A stretch of DNA of 64,000 nt from Pohlia nutans (Eukaryota > Streptophyta > Bryopsida > Bryales > Mniaceae), in NCBI GenBank assembly GCA_022496805.1, contig CM040086.1, positions 11,410,501 through 11,474,500 of the forward strand, read 5' to 3'. The translations under genes and the position numbers were made by a program. Positions 35,716-47,796 of the stretch are shown piece after piece. The notes beneath the pieces were generated by a model that saw only the letters and a list, made by a program, of their open reading frames with translations, did not search any database and was not told where the DNA came from. Position 1 is the stretch's first letter; each line of letters opens with the position of its first letter.

Positions 35716-38540
35716 ATGGCCTCTTCTTTCTTGTCTGTTGCATGCCAGTCGTCTAATTGGATTATTCCTCCCGCACAATTTTGTTCGAATGACATCAACA
35801 TTTCAAGCCCTCGGTGTCCTCATTTCGAATCCGGCCACGCAATTTCACTGCACAAGAGGAGTTCATGGAGTGGCAATGTGAGCAGATTTGAGTCAATTAG
35901 GGTTCCAAGGAAGAGAACGAGGCCACAGTTGATTGAAGCAGCACAGGCTTCGGGAATTGGTACAGCGACTTCGAAACGCGATCACGAGTTTCTTCAGGTT
36001 ACTACAGTTGGAATTCTAAATTATAGAAACCTTATGTATCTGTTACAGAGGCATTAAACTGATTCTTTAGAGTTGGAACACTATTGTGTTATAGTTTGGG
36101 CGGAGATTATTGAATCTTGATATTCATCTTTATTGAGGTCCAACCCTAACTCATCGAGGCACTGAAAACGTCATTGTCGTTTTCGTTTGAATTTTCTCTT
36201 TGCTACAGTTCATAACGTGATATTGTAGCTTGCTCAAGTGGTAGAAGTTAGATAGTTTTACTCTTGCAGTTGAAGAAACTGATTGTATGACGAAGGGTGT
36301 CTAGAGTGAGATTTTTTCGATTAGCTAAATCTCTGTTTGAGAAGAATATAGGAATGTACATTGGCTTTCTTGTTTAATTTACACTTCACCTAGTGTAAAT
36401 CCTCGTGAAAGTTTGTATACCTCATAATAGCTTATTAGTAATAGTAATGAGATCCGTTTCTCATTTACTGAAGAGTGATATATTGTGTAGGTGCAAGGTG
36501 TTAAGTACAGGCCACCGGGTACTGCAATTAATCTGCTTAACGATGTCTCGCTCTCTCTTTCAGAGAAAAGGTAATGCACCAAACAGTCTTACCATGTGTA
36601 TCTGCTGAAGGATTTCTTGAGGCATCTATTCTTCTATCAGATGTACTGAAATATGGATCAGCCACGTGTTGGTGTGATATTTTTCGATTACATAGCTTTT
36701 GAATTGCTAAAATTGTGGACTCCTTGGTTTAAGTGATTCGAAGTCTGTTCTATACTCTGGTTCTGAAAGTGTGCTATTTTGGGTGATTGTTTTGACTAGT
36801 CTTGGACTAGTGTACGGTCGCAGTGGCAGCGGGAAAACAACTCTTTTGCAGGCAAGTGTCGATCAGTACACCTTTGATGAAGCATTCCAGAGATGAAATA
36901 TGAGATTAATGTCCTTATTTCCAGCAGGTTTTAGCAGGCTTGGCATCACCTACGGAAGGCTCAATCACCCTTGGTAGAGACAGCACACACAAATCGCTTT
37001 CTTCAAAAGTTGGGATCGTTTTTCAGTTTCCTGAACGGTGAGTGCAATGCCCTGCCATGCCGCTAAAAGAGTTTGGACCAATCTACTTGTGTGACAACTG
37101 TTCCAATAACACTTTCATTAATTAGTTTGATATATACTTAACATAATTTATCGGTCGATCACAATTGACATTGAGATGGTCTCGACATGCATTTACTGGC
37201 AGCTACTTTGTAGCCGATACAGTATTGGAAGAGCTCACTTTCGGGTGGCCCAGAAGAATGGAAGATATGCTTTTGAGACAGCAGCTTGCAATGAGATTAC
37301 AAGCGGCTGTATTTGCGGTATTTGTTTTTTCTCAATTAAATAAAACTCATCGTTATAGCGCTTAATTTTTAATTTTAATTTAATTTTTAAATTTTTTTCC
37401 AAATTTATGAGAAAATTGGAAGTGGTTCAAGGCAGAAATTTTCTTCAGAATTCTAGTTCTTATTTGATAGTTCTATAGTTCTGGAGTAGAATTTTTGAGC
37501 AACTATGTCAGATTTGCAGTTTTGGCTGAAATGCTGTACTGTACTGTCCCCTTGGCTTGTGGATGTGAACGTCGGTGTTTTCCAAAGTTCAGGTACGAGT
37601 GTCACAGTTGCTGGTTTTGTAGGTTGGAATGGCCGACATCGCTTTTGACACCAATCCGCGAGCTCTGAGTGGCGGATATAAACGGCGCCTAGCATTAGCT
37701 GTGCAACTGGTATTTCGCATCATGCAGGCTTCTGACTTTGCCTTTAAAAGCAGTTTTTGGAACCTTTTATGCCAAGTCCAAGGTTGCTAGAAGTCTGTTG
37801 ACGCAAGTTTGGTGAGGTTATTATGTATACCAGAGCGCCTTCATTAATTTCCGTCTTGGAGCAGGTTCGAATGCCCGATCTGCTTCTTTTGGACGAACCA
37901 CTCGCTGGCCTAGGTCTGCATCCCTTGACTGACTTTGTGGCTTGGCTGCGTTGCAACTTAATCTACTTTGCCATATGAGAAAAGCGACTTTATTGAAAGA
38001 ATAAGGATGACTGGGAATTTATGATGGAGCTGTCACTTCTACATTTTGACGATTATTGATTGTCCACTCAGGTGTAATGGGTATATGGGTGAGGAATGTT
38101 GTTTGAATGGTCAAACATCCTATATGACTCAATATGCTGATGAGCCCAATTTTTTTGCTGTTGTGATCAGATTGGAAAGCTCGTGCAGATGTGGTGAAGT
38201 TGTTGTGGGGGCTCAAAAAAGAGTGCACCCTTATTGTCGTCAGCCATGACCTCAAGTACATCCCTCCCTCGTGGCATCATCTTTATGTAGATGAATAGTG
38301 TACATACAATGTCTTTTCTCAAAAATGCTGTTTCATGTTCCTAGCACATTGTTCTTTTCTCAGATTGTGCGATGAGTTGGCTACTATTGTCTGTGTTGTC
38401 TTCGTTACATCAACTGCATACTCATCCTCTAACGTTGTGTGAATAGGGAGTTGACACCATTGGTAGATCGTGCTTGGCGAATGGAAATGGGCGGTGTTCT
38501 GAAAGAACAGCCCTGGCCTCCTGCCCTGTCGACTTATTGA
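35716..38540 (+). CDS. ABCI11: Plastid ABC ATPase, ABCI11/NAP14-like
   Basis: Nine exons (35716-35997, 36491-36570, 36800-36851, 36928-37037, 37203-37317, 37623-37709, 37865-37913, 38171-38255, 38447-38540) join in frame to 317 residues. Residues 1 to about 60 are Ser- and Arg-rich with few acids, like a chloroplast transit peptide. One ATPase domain follows: Walker A GRSGSGKT (127-134), signature LSGGYKRR (228-235), Walker B LLLLDEP (248-254) and switch His284. There is no membrane domain, so it must partner a separate permease. The family is the ECF-like, CbiO-type ABCI11 of plastids, linked in the literature to metal handling; the substrate here is inference. Intron 3 uses a GC donor. The gene is convergent with the cytochrome b561 gene. 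Confidence 0.93.
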
Positions 38541-39720
38541 TTCAAGTGGAAGCTTCGTTTTCGAAGAGGCTCTCATACGTAGCTGAAACAGTGTTCATCT
38601 GGGGCTTCTTCTTGACTTGAACGTATGCCTTGAAATTGAAAGAATGATTGATTTGGTATCCCTGCTTTACAGTAAGGGCGCAGAGGACTTTCAATTAGAA
38701 CATCCATTGTACTGTGACCCTTAAAAAGCCAAGCTAACGAGAGGAACTTCGTCAATCTTTGATTGTCGATCAATTTGGAGGGGCTAAGCCTTTTGTAAGG
38801 TCTAGCAGCTGTGTGCGTTTCAGACCATCAAAGATCACGTCAGCTGTTAGTAAAAATCAAAGGTACTATCTTCCGAGCTGGAAGCATCGTTAAGGTTGGG
38901 AGAGGCAGGTTCTGTTTTTCATCTTGGGTAGAGGTTCCAAGCTTGTTTATTTCGTGAGAAAATGCATTTGTTACATGTCAATGTAACGGGAGTTTTTGTC
39001 AGTTGGGAGCATATGATGCTGCACCTGCAGGGCAGATTTAGCACAATGTACACTGTTACAGTAGAGTGTACATTGCATTGGTGAACTTACTGCAAACTGC
39101 GAAGATATTCAATAGTATCAGAGTACTGAACATGGATTCAATTGCAACAGGTTACTGGACAACACGGATACGATATGGATATGGTATGTAGACTCTGCTG
39201 AAGTAGATGGATAGTTTCGATTAGAAACGCTACGGTTTTCCCATTCAGAAGATGTAGTGAATGCGACGTTGGCAAGCTGTGCATTGCCACGATGACGAAG
39301 CGTAATATCTTGTTTTGAATAGTCATCCTCAAACCATGTGTCATAGCATTCACATGTGAGACTTTTCGTTTTGCTTTAATGTCTGTTCTAAAATAACATG
39401 CATATGTTCTAATTTAATCTAGGGTGACACTGTTCTTGAGAGATACCAAAACACGCCAAAACTAACCCCCAAGTACGTTATGTTGCAGAACAGCCACTGA
39501 TATGGTTGGCAATTGCATGGGCATATATTCAAATATCTATGATTCACAATGCTAAACTACACACTCAGGTACTCTCAACTAAAAAAACTCGGTTCATAAG
39601 CTAAAAGTTCTGCACTTAGAAACCACGTTTCCCTATTCAACAATGTTGAACTTCTTTCCCCAAAAATAGTAATAATCAGCATCAAGTGCAGTGGGTAAAA
39701 TTTTAAAAACTAGAAACATG
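38541..39720. other. Intergenic between convergent genes
   Basis: Probably holds the 3' UTRs of both neighbours. A short perfect hairpin lies at 39042-39073. No further gene is seen. Confidence 0.5.
39042..39073. repeat. Short perfect hairpin
   Basis: CAATGTACACT and its exact inverse AGTGTACATTG enclose a 10-base loop. It lies about 0.5 kb past the ABCI11-like stop codon, so it could be in a 3' UTR. Confidence 0.7.
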
Positions 39721-42700
39721 TCACATTGAATCTCCAACAAGCTGACTGTGCTTGGGACCGTGTTTCTTCCTACTCCTTTTCTGCAACCAGTGGAACCAGG
39801 TAATGAGCTCCAGCACCACAGCAACGAGAGCAAGGCAAACGAGTATAATAATGTAAATTCGCTGCCAATTGTCTTCCCCCAGGAGATCGATGCCTTTAAA
39901 GATGTTGATGATGGCTAAGATGATGACTGCATAACCAATGGTGTGGTGCATCACATCCCAGAAAATCCGTCTCTTATGTTTCTTTTTGGGCCTCAGAAGT
40001 ATCGCACCCACGATCTGCACAATTGGAAGCCAACTGCACCAATTAGAGTGGGCCACATTATTGGTCTCTCTAAATTATTTGAACAACCTTTATTAACTCT
40101 TAGAATAAATCCAATATTGAAAAATTTGGAGTTTTCAAGGCTGAACTTTTTAATATAAAATTAAATTAATGCACACGCATAATATTTACATCGGAAGTGG
40201 TGCTTGAAATAGATTTATTTATTTAATTTTAAATCATAGATTCTCTGTTATCTGCATTTTCAACACACCAGCGACCACAATGTGTTCTCCTAGGCACTAA
40301 GGTTGGAGCACCCAATTCTTAGTGTACCCAATGCCGATAATTTCTAGACATAACATTCATTTTAGAATGCAAATCTAAGTAGACCATAGATGGCTTATCA
40401 TTTTGGTCAAAGCTCTATGAAGTGCTTAGATATGCATTCTAAAATGAATGCCATGTGTTGAAATTATTGGCATTGGATACACTGTTGGAATTGGGTGCTA
40501 CTACCTCATCCCCTAAACGTCCAATGGGGATAGTACATATGTGGCCGTATGATTGGCATTTGCTCCCAACAAGAAGCTCTAAATTGGGATCTCAATAGCT
40601 CACTAGAACCACATTGATGTAAATTTCAGCTTCTGCGTTGAACTCAAACCTAAGGTAGAAGCACCCAATTCCGACATAGTACCCAAAACCGATAATTTCT
40701 ACACATGGCTTTCATTTTAGAACGCACATCTAGGTAGACCATAGATGGCTTATCGTTTTGGTCAACATACAATAAAGGCTCTATGACATTTAGATTTGTG
40801 TTCTAAAATGAAAGCCATGTGTAAAAATTATCGGCATTAGGTACCACGTCGGTTTTAGGTGCCTCGACCTTATAAAAGGTCTGGATCCATTCCAAATACT
40901 AGAAAAATACAAACACCGTACAAAAATACAAACGCCGCAAAGGCACTTTCAGACGTTAAAGGGTTAATAGTGAGTAGTACAGCGAATTCATTACCTGGAA
41001 AGTGGCCAAAGCCCAGATTGCAATCCCAAGGTTTCTGTGCTTGTAATGGATAGGCTTGGCAACTTGCTGGAGCTTCAAGCCGATAACCCAGCCTGCAGTT
41101 CCTCCAGCATACCCCGTGATCTGACAGAACACATGCAAGTAAAACCAAGCAGGATCTGCAAATTCAAAGGGGCGCAAATACCGCGCTGCCATCACTCCAA
41201 TTGGCAATAGAATCCCCCATGAAACCGCATTGAGGATACCATGAATCTGTCAAAAAAGTCAGAAATCAAATCACTACAATCAATATCGAAAAAGATAGAT
41301 ATGAACTCAAGTCCTCTTTCGAGGCCGGCGTGAATAAAGTGTCTGTTCGTCTTGACAATGAGCCAGTGCCCACCGGACAAAGGGCCATTGGTACAAGACT
41401 ACTCGACAATATCGAAAAATATACCTGTAGGGGCAACATAGCCCATTTCTGCAGAGGCGACAACCACGCATTGGAAATGGAGAGCATGGTTGGTCATATT
41501 CCATTAAACAGCATGTTTTGAAATGCCCAAAACATTGTGCACAAAACCAGGACCAGTGTAGTTTGAGCATCGATCAATGTTCCTTAATTATGTTAAATCT
41601 CGAAACCTTGTCCATCTCGAGATCCAACCATTGAAACCATGTCTGGTAACGTTCATAAAAGTAGAGCCTCAACTTTCCTCGCCATAACATTCAGTAGCCT
41701 TCCAAGAGGGTGCCTTTTAGTTTCATCCACCTTTATATATGGAGTGACCAGTGAATATTACAAAACACTGTTGAATTGTGATTGAATGAGTGCTTATGAT
41801 GACAGTTCACTATGGTTGATTGCTCTTGCTTAATGCCACATGCCCCCATAGCTACTGATTTGATGTGGAATATCCCACATCATTTCATTGGGAGGATGAA
41901 ATGATGTCACGGGATATTCCACATCATTCTGTTGGAGGGAGGCAGCACTCACAAAGGCTACTGAATGAGGAGGCTACTCATGTGACTCGACATGTTCTTT
42001 CATGCAATAAAAGAACTACTCTCACCTTACCAATTCCATAATTATATCAAGCTCAAGTTTCAAGATAAATGACCCACTCATTAATTAACGCTACAAGCAG
42101 AGGCGTTCTTAGGCGTCGTTTCACTCTGGAGGATCCTGTTCATTGTTGTTTTTCACTGTACACGCTTCGCACTCATCAAGTCCAACCATTGGTGAGTGCA
42201 AAGTGGCGTTGTTGGACTCACAGGAGTGAAAAGCGATGCCTTCTCCTTGTAATGTAACGGTATAGAATACACGACATTTCTCCTCTTTGTGAGTTCTTTG
42301 ATCAACAAAAAGTACAAATCTGAATACTGTAAATTGAAACATGAACTGAGCATTATATCCAATCGCTCAACTAATTTTCATTCTAGCAAAATATCAGTTC
42401 CGCTCATTCCTGAATGCACAACATCTTCAACAAGCTGATTCCAGCATAATGTAAGTTCGCTCATTCATGAATGGACATTTTCAACAAGCTCAGTGATTCT
42501 AGCAAAATATTAGTTCGTGAATGTGCACAGTTTCAACGAGCTGAAAATCTTATAGCAGAAGATAGGTTCCGGTAGACATTCATGAATGTAGTTCAGGGTT
42601 TAGGGTTTCAACAAGCTGATTGTAGCAAAATAATAGTTCCGCTCATTCCTGAATGCACATCATCTTCAACAAGCTGATTCTAGCATAATATAAGTTGCGC

Positions 42701-45647
42701 TCATTCATGAATGGACAGTTTCAACAAGCTCAGTGATTCTAGCAAAACATTAATTAGTTCGTGAATGTGCACATTTTCAACGAGCTGAAATTTTCGAGTA
42801 GAAGATTGGTTCCGGTAGACATATACTCCCTCCGTCCCAAAGTTTTTGTCCAACTTGTTAGCTTGATATTTCTTTGAGCCAATTTCATTGATCATATCGT
42901 AAGAAACATGATTAAAAAAAGGTTCCAAATTATGCCACTAGAATGATTGAAGAACATTGCATGTGTTCATTGTAATCTCAATAAAATTAGCCTCAGGGAA
43001 GTATTTTTTTGACCTACTTACAAAAGCACTTTCAAACATGACAATAACTTTGGGACGGAGGGAGTATTCATGAATGCACTGTAGTTTAGGGTTTAGGGTT
43101 TCAAGTAATGAAGTAACTGAACACTCACATGACATTCATGAATGCACTGTAGTTTAGGGTTTAGGGTTTAAGGAACGGAACACTCACATCCTTGAGTCTT
43201 TTGTTGGAGATTTCGCCGCCGCCGGTTTGCTGACCAGTGGACATCTCCACGACGGCCGTGCTGATGAGGTTCTGGTTGTCGAGGTTATGGCTGGTGAGGG
43301 CGGCGGTGAGGGCCAGCACCATGGGGCCGCGGTTCCACACCAGGTTCAGGGACGTGGACTGGCCCGCCTTGAGCGTCACCGTGCCGGAGATGGTCACGGT
43401 GCCGGACGCCGTCACGGCGGCCGAGTAGTTGGAGTACGCCACCGTCACGGGCCCCGGCACCAAGCTCTGCTGCAGCGCTTTCACGGCCCCCGTCACGTCG
43501 TACGTCCTCACCGTCACTCCCCCCGTGCTGTTCCGGAACGCCGCCAGCGCCTGCGTCCCTACCATCTGCGCGCCGTCTGGGTTGATACCCCATGCTACCC
43601 ACCCCGCCGAGCTTTGCAAATCCTCTGCAACCACCAATAAGGTGGTTACCCCATTCCCAACTGAATAAGAAATATGGATATGAGGCATTGATATTATTTA
43701 GTATTATTGTTTTTTTTAGAGGTAGGCAAGAAGAAATAAATTCCAACACAAGTCGAAACATAATTTTTGGATGAAGAATGAATTAGTTATAAATTTTCAA
43801 AGTTGAAGTATGACGCATCCCATTCACGTCATATAGGTACACCTCTTTCTGTTTAAAGAAGATTTGTATTGCACACACTAAAAATGCTTAAACCAACAAC
43901 AATGAATCCATAACCACACTTGCATATACTAAATCCAACAAGAGAGAACCCATTACCAACTGTAACTCATGCTACATGCAACCAACGTCATTAGAGCATT
44001 GATTGCGGATAATGCCCCCAGCTATTGGTGAAAGGAGCCAGTTGGTAATGGGGTAACCACCTTAATCACAGCTTGCATCAATCTAACCAGTTACACAGAT
44101 GAATGCTCACTTGCATCGAAACCCTAAGTTACACAGTTGAATGCTCACTTGCATCAAAACCCTAAGTTACACAGTTGAATGCTCACTTGCATCTTGGAAA
44201 CAAGTTACACAGTTGAATGCTCACTTGCATCAATTTGACCAGTTTAAACAGTTGATTCACTTGCATCAAAGCATTGGGTAGAAGCACCAATTCATGAACC
44301 ACCTTGAACGATTATTTGGAAGAATCTTTAAAATAACTATAGGATCTAATATGAAATATGAAATGTAACTTTACAATAATGTTTCATCTAGGTGTAAACA
44401 TACTATAAAGGTAAAAAATGTGAGCATCATATAAAGATAGTGAATGTCAAAAGGATAAAATTGTATTTGTAACCACTGGTTATTTGAATGAATTAAGGAC
44501 CCATAATTAAGGACTAATTTGGATGATTAAGCACTAGAATATGCCATTAAGGACTCCATTAAGGACTACATAAGTGTGTGGGGTTGACTCATGAATTGGT
44601 GCTTCTACCCCATTGGCCTCTTCACTTTCGGGAACTCGTTGATCATACCATGTGGCTCCGAGATTAATTGCACAAAATGCTAGTTACCAATGAGCTTTTT
44701 TTAAGGGTGGGTTACTAGTATTAGGACTACATCGACGGTCAGGCATAAGGTGTATAAACTGTCCATATCTGCAAGTTTTGAACACCTCTAAAAACACTCA
44801 ATTCATACGTTCCCTGAAACATGTGTAGAGAGTGACATCTTTTATGATGAACCTGGTCGATTCATCTGGGTCATTGTGATGTGATGCAGAGAGAAAAAAA
44901 TAAGATACAATCTACCACGTTGTTTACACTCTACCTCAGATCCAAACATTTTACAATGGTATAGTTTGAATGTGTAACAAGAGAGCTACAGTCATTGGCA
45001 GGATTCTCTAGACTGTCATTTTAGAGAAGGGAGGTTCGTGTGAATATGCCCGTGCTGTGGACATTTCTCAGATCTAGGGTAACGTATCAACGGTCTAGTA
45101 CAAGGTCCATAAACTGACGCACATTCCCTAAACTGTCCATATCTACACACCCAATTCATACGTTCTCTGAAACATTTGTGGAGAGTGACACTTGGTCGAT
45201 TCTTTCTCATGTGACTCTAAGAGAGAAAAAATAAGATACAATCTAGCACGTTGTTTATACTCAACTTAATCTTACTACCTCCTGAAGATCCCCCCAAAAA
45301 ACATTCTATAATATAATTTGAATGTGCGACAAGAGTACTAGAGAATGTCGTAATGAAGAGGCTTGTGAACATTTCGCAGATCTAGGGTAAAGGCACTGAA
45401 ACGTCATAAAGATCAATCACAACTGTAAAGGAGAATGGTGATCTGACGTACCAGTGAAAGCGAAGTCGATGGAATTCGTAGACTTGTCGAGAGTCCAAGC
45501 GAGGGAAGCACCGAGAGAAGGCAGGAGCTTGCAAGTAGAGTAGATCTTCGTCGTCACTCCTTTGCCGCACACGAACGTCCCGAACGCAGATCCTCCGCAC
45601 TGCAAGACGACGAGTACCACAACAATCCACGTCCACGACGTCGACAT
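39721..45647 (-). CDS. DOMON and cytochrome b561 domain protein
   Basis: Exons, in coding order, 45647-45452, 43624-43188, 41246-40995 and 40014-39721 give 392 residues. Residues 1-23 form a signal peptide ([13 protein letters not shown]). A DOMON (AIR12/DUF568-type) domain fills about 45-180, including [11 protein letters not shown]. Five hydrophobic segments of a cytochrome b561 domain follow, with candidate haem histidines His213, His249, His281 and His318/319. The family transfers electrons across the plasma membrane or endomembranes, usually with ascorbate as donor; the donor here is inference. The tail is basic and cytosolic. Exon 2 is GC-rich. The introns are large and full of mobile DNA, yet all splice sites are intact. 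Confidence 0.93.
40298..40507. repeat. Family J foldback in cytochrome b561 intron 3
   Basis: The left part GGTTGGAGCACCCAATTC pairs with GAATTGGGTGCTACTACC at the right, and the inner CATTTTAGAATGC pairs with GCATTCTAAAATG. The right flank carries CCCCTAAACGTCC, possibly a residual TTAA-element end. Confidence 0.7.
40651..40872. repeat. Second family J foldback, TA-flanked, 222 bp
   Basis: AAGGTAGAAGCACCCAATT pairs imperfectly with the right end, and the internal GGCTTTCATTTTAGAAC pairs with its inverse. It lies 144 bp from the first copy, in the same intron. TA is present at both borders. Confidence 0.7.
41281..41419 (-). mobile_element. SINE-like retroposon copy 3, truncated
   Basis: Body 41294-41406 is flanked by an exact 13-bp duplication CAATATCGAAAAA (41281-41293 and 41407-41419). 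Read on the minus strand it ends with TATCTATC. It lies in intron 2 of the cytochrome b561 gene, its body about 47 bp upstream of the exon 3 acceptor in gene orientation. Confidence 0.85.
41869..41931. repeat. Intronic hairpin around GATGTGGAATATCCC
   Basis: GATGTGGAATATCCC...CATCATTTCAT pairs with ATGAAATGATG...GGGATATTCCACATC across a short loop, giving a stem of about 25 bp with a small bulge. Confidence 0.7.
42386..42822. repeat. Tandem duplication, 239-bp unit, in intron 2
   Basis: GCAAAATATCAGTTCCGCTC at 42386 recurs (one or two differences) at 42625. The whole following block (AACAAGCTGATT, GTGAATGTGCACA, TTCCGGTAGACAT) repeats in the same order. The copies are still close, implying recent duplication. 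Confidence 0.85.
42824..43066. mobile_element. Stowaway-like MITE, 239 bp
   Basis: Inverted ends CTCCCTCCGTCCCAAAG are flanked by TA (42824-42825 and 43065-43066). This is the hallmark of Stowaway (Tc1/mariner) MITEs of plants. It lies in intron 2 of the cytochrome b561 gene. Confidence 0.9.
44088..44270. repeat. Minisatellite, about 38-bp unit, intron 1
   Basis: Five degenerate copies of a unit containing AGTTACACAGTTGAATGCTC and ACTTGCATC, several separated by AAACCCTA. Confidence 0.85.
44735..45345. repeat. Direct duplication about 350 bp apart, intron 1
   Basis: Pieces such as TAAACTGTCCATATCT, AGAGTGACA, AATAAGATACAATCTA and CACGTTGTTTA appear in the same order in both halves (from about 44735 and 45085). 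Divergence is moderate. Confidence 0.75.
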
Positions 45648-46279
45648 GGTTCCCTAATTACTTCAGTCTTCGCTCACTCCTGCTGCATTTCCACAATGAT
45701 GGTCAGGCTTACATTCAAACACCGGAAACAACCAAATCTAGCTTCACATGAATCCCGTCGATTATTGCACAAAGCCCAACGTGAGAATCCTTTACCTATA
45801 CAGGGAGCTCCATGAGTAGCTAGATTCGAACAGTGGTATGATTCTCGAGGACTGGCTGAAAACGGTCTGATTCTAAAAATGACAAGGGGATCGCCGGAAT
45901 CCGTTGCTGGGGAGGTGGCCGGCCAGTGGATCCCTCAAGATGTATTTGAGAAGATTGTGAATTTAAGTATTTGTACTTATATGTACTGTATCGGGTTCTC
46001 GTGGACCGGATTCACTCAAGCATTGTTACTTCCATTGAATGAGCGAGGCCGTTGCTTTCGGAGAACTTTCAAATTTTGAAAGGCTGAGTTGGCGGCTGCG
46101 TGCGAAACGGTGAAGTGAGAAACCAATGAAGAGAGGAGAGGTAGGCCTAACTTGGAACTCATGAATAAAGTTGCTCTTGTCACCGTGCAGACTTTGTTAC
46201 TTACCGGCTCTGCCAGCTCACCGTGCAGACTTTGTTACTCGAACCAGCCCTTTGTTTAGCTGGCAAAATGCTCCGTCTC
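45648..46279. other. Upstream region of the cytochrome b561 gene
   Basis: Probable promoter/leader of the minus-strand gene. A tandem pair of CACCGTGCAGACTTTGTTAC (46181 and 46219) is visible. No other gene is seen. Confidence 0.45.
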
Positions 46280-46648
46280 TAAGGGCCGCTTCACACTATG
46301 GCCAAACGTCGAGAGGCCATCGATTTCCACCAATCAAATTGCAAGAAACCATGGTTTCGGCCTCTCGACCCTTCACACTAGAGGCCAAAGTCCAAAGGCC
46401 GTGGACCTTCAAAATGCTTACATGGCAACACTTTTTGACCAAGGTGAACGCCTTTCAAGAGAAAGTTTGGGTCCTACATTTTGCACGACCCGTCACTATG
46501 GTCGAGAGGCCGTCGATTTCTTTTCATAAAAAATGAAAACTATATTTTATGCCTATTTTAAGTAGATTTCTTTGGACTCTCAACAAAGTTTGGACTCTCA
46601 ATCCCACGGCCTCTCGACTTGGACGGCCATAGTGTGAAGCGGCCCTAA
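46280..46648. mobile_element. PIF/Harbinger-like MITE with TAA duplication
   Basis: Body 46283-46645 has ends GGGCCGCTTCACACTATGG in inverse orientation and TAA at both borders. The ends are related to those of the 16847-17270 element (GGGGCGGTTTACACTATGG). Internal copies of CGAGAGGCC may be subterminal repeats. The 121-residue frame across it is spurious. Confidence 0.85.
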
Positions 46649-47550
46649 ACATCATGCTTCTCATTTTATTTTTTGGATCAAACTTCACCAAAGTTGTAGA
46701 AATAACATTTTATAACACATTTAGGTTTTGCCCTTACTCCCTCTGTCATTTAGGAGTTAAGGTCTCACTTTTTGAACTAAAAATGAAACTTGATATAAAC
46801 CAATTGTGTTGTTTTTCAAAAGATCACAATACCTTATTTTGAAGATCCATACCGTCAAATGATAGTCAACTAGCACAATAACCAAGAGAAATTTGGATGG
46901 ATAAATAACTATACAAGATGTAGTCAAGAGAAAAGTTGCAATTTGTTCATTGTCCATTATTTGTCATCCATTATATGAACGCATGCACATCAAAGGCTTA
47001 AGGTATGTTTCCCTAAAACCACCGCACTTTCCAAAACCACTCGTTTGACTTGACCCATAACAACCACTACTGGGACCAAATTTCGTAATTTGTAGGACTG
47101 CAGTCCATATTGGATGGTTGGCAGTGTGATTTTTGGTGATGGTGGGCGCCAGTATGGGTAGAGCTAAATTTTGTATAATGACTCATTGATATTATTAGAG
47201 GAGAGTTGTAAAAACGGAAATGGTGATATTTGAAAAACATATTTCTATAAATAGAATGGTGACTTGTGGTTGTGAAGGTGGCGATTTTATCACAGCTACC
47301 ACACTCAATTAAATGTCGCCCATCATGTAATGCAAGGCCGCCATTGCCGAATATGGAGCAGAGGGTTCACCAAAAAATAATCTTCCCGAAACAACATAAG
47401 AAGCAAGTGCAGCTTGAACGATCATGCTTCAAACTGATTGCTGAGAGGGCAAGTCATTTGTGAAAGTTGTGCATGTGTGAGTGTTTAATAAGGAGTGTGA
47501 GGTATATTTACAAGTTCAGATTCATACACACCATGCATTGTCATTTTGCT
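46649..47550. other. Intergenic with TTAA-element fragments
   Basis: 46649-46756 is the right part of a family D element (ATTTTATAACACATTTAGG), ending CATTTAGGAGTTAA. 46757-47003 is an inverse family E fragment joined at that TTAA. The remainder to 47550 shows nothing recognisable. Confidence 0.55.
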
Positions 47551-47702
47551 TCTACTAGGTTGCGTTGATCTGGTTCACTTTTGTGTTGATTTGGTCGTGT
47601 TTTTGTGCAAATCAATAGATTGTTGTTCAGATCAACAGAAAAGTGAACCATATGAACGCGATCAAAACAACAAAAAATTTGGATCTTCTAGTAGTGATAG
47701 GT
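47551..47702. repeat. Foldback bordered by CTACTAG/CTAGTAGTG
   Basis: The inner sequence carries GTTGATCTGGTTCACTTTTG and its inverse AAAAGTGAACC. The right border CTAGTAGTG and repeated CTGTTGATT-like motifs resemble the CACTA-like element at 49977, so this is probably a mini-derivative. Confidence 0.55.
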
Positions 47703-47796
47703 TAGAAGGAATTTAACAAGGGAATTTAAAGCCATGAAAAAATTACTAAAAATGTGTACACGTGAGATGCAATTGCAAACATAAAGCCTCACTATG

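Noticed and set aside
43227..43761. Plus-strand and alternative-frame ORFs over the DOMON exon
   Set aside because: They are shadows of cytochrome b561 exon 2; the minus frame gives the expected DOMON protein.
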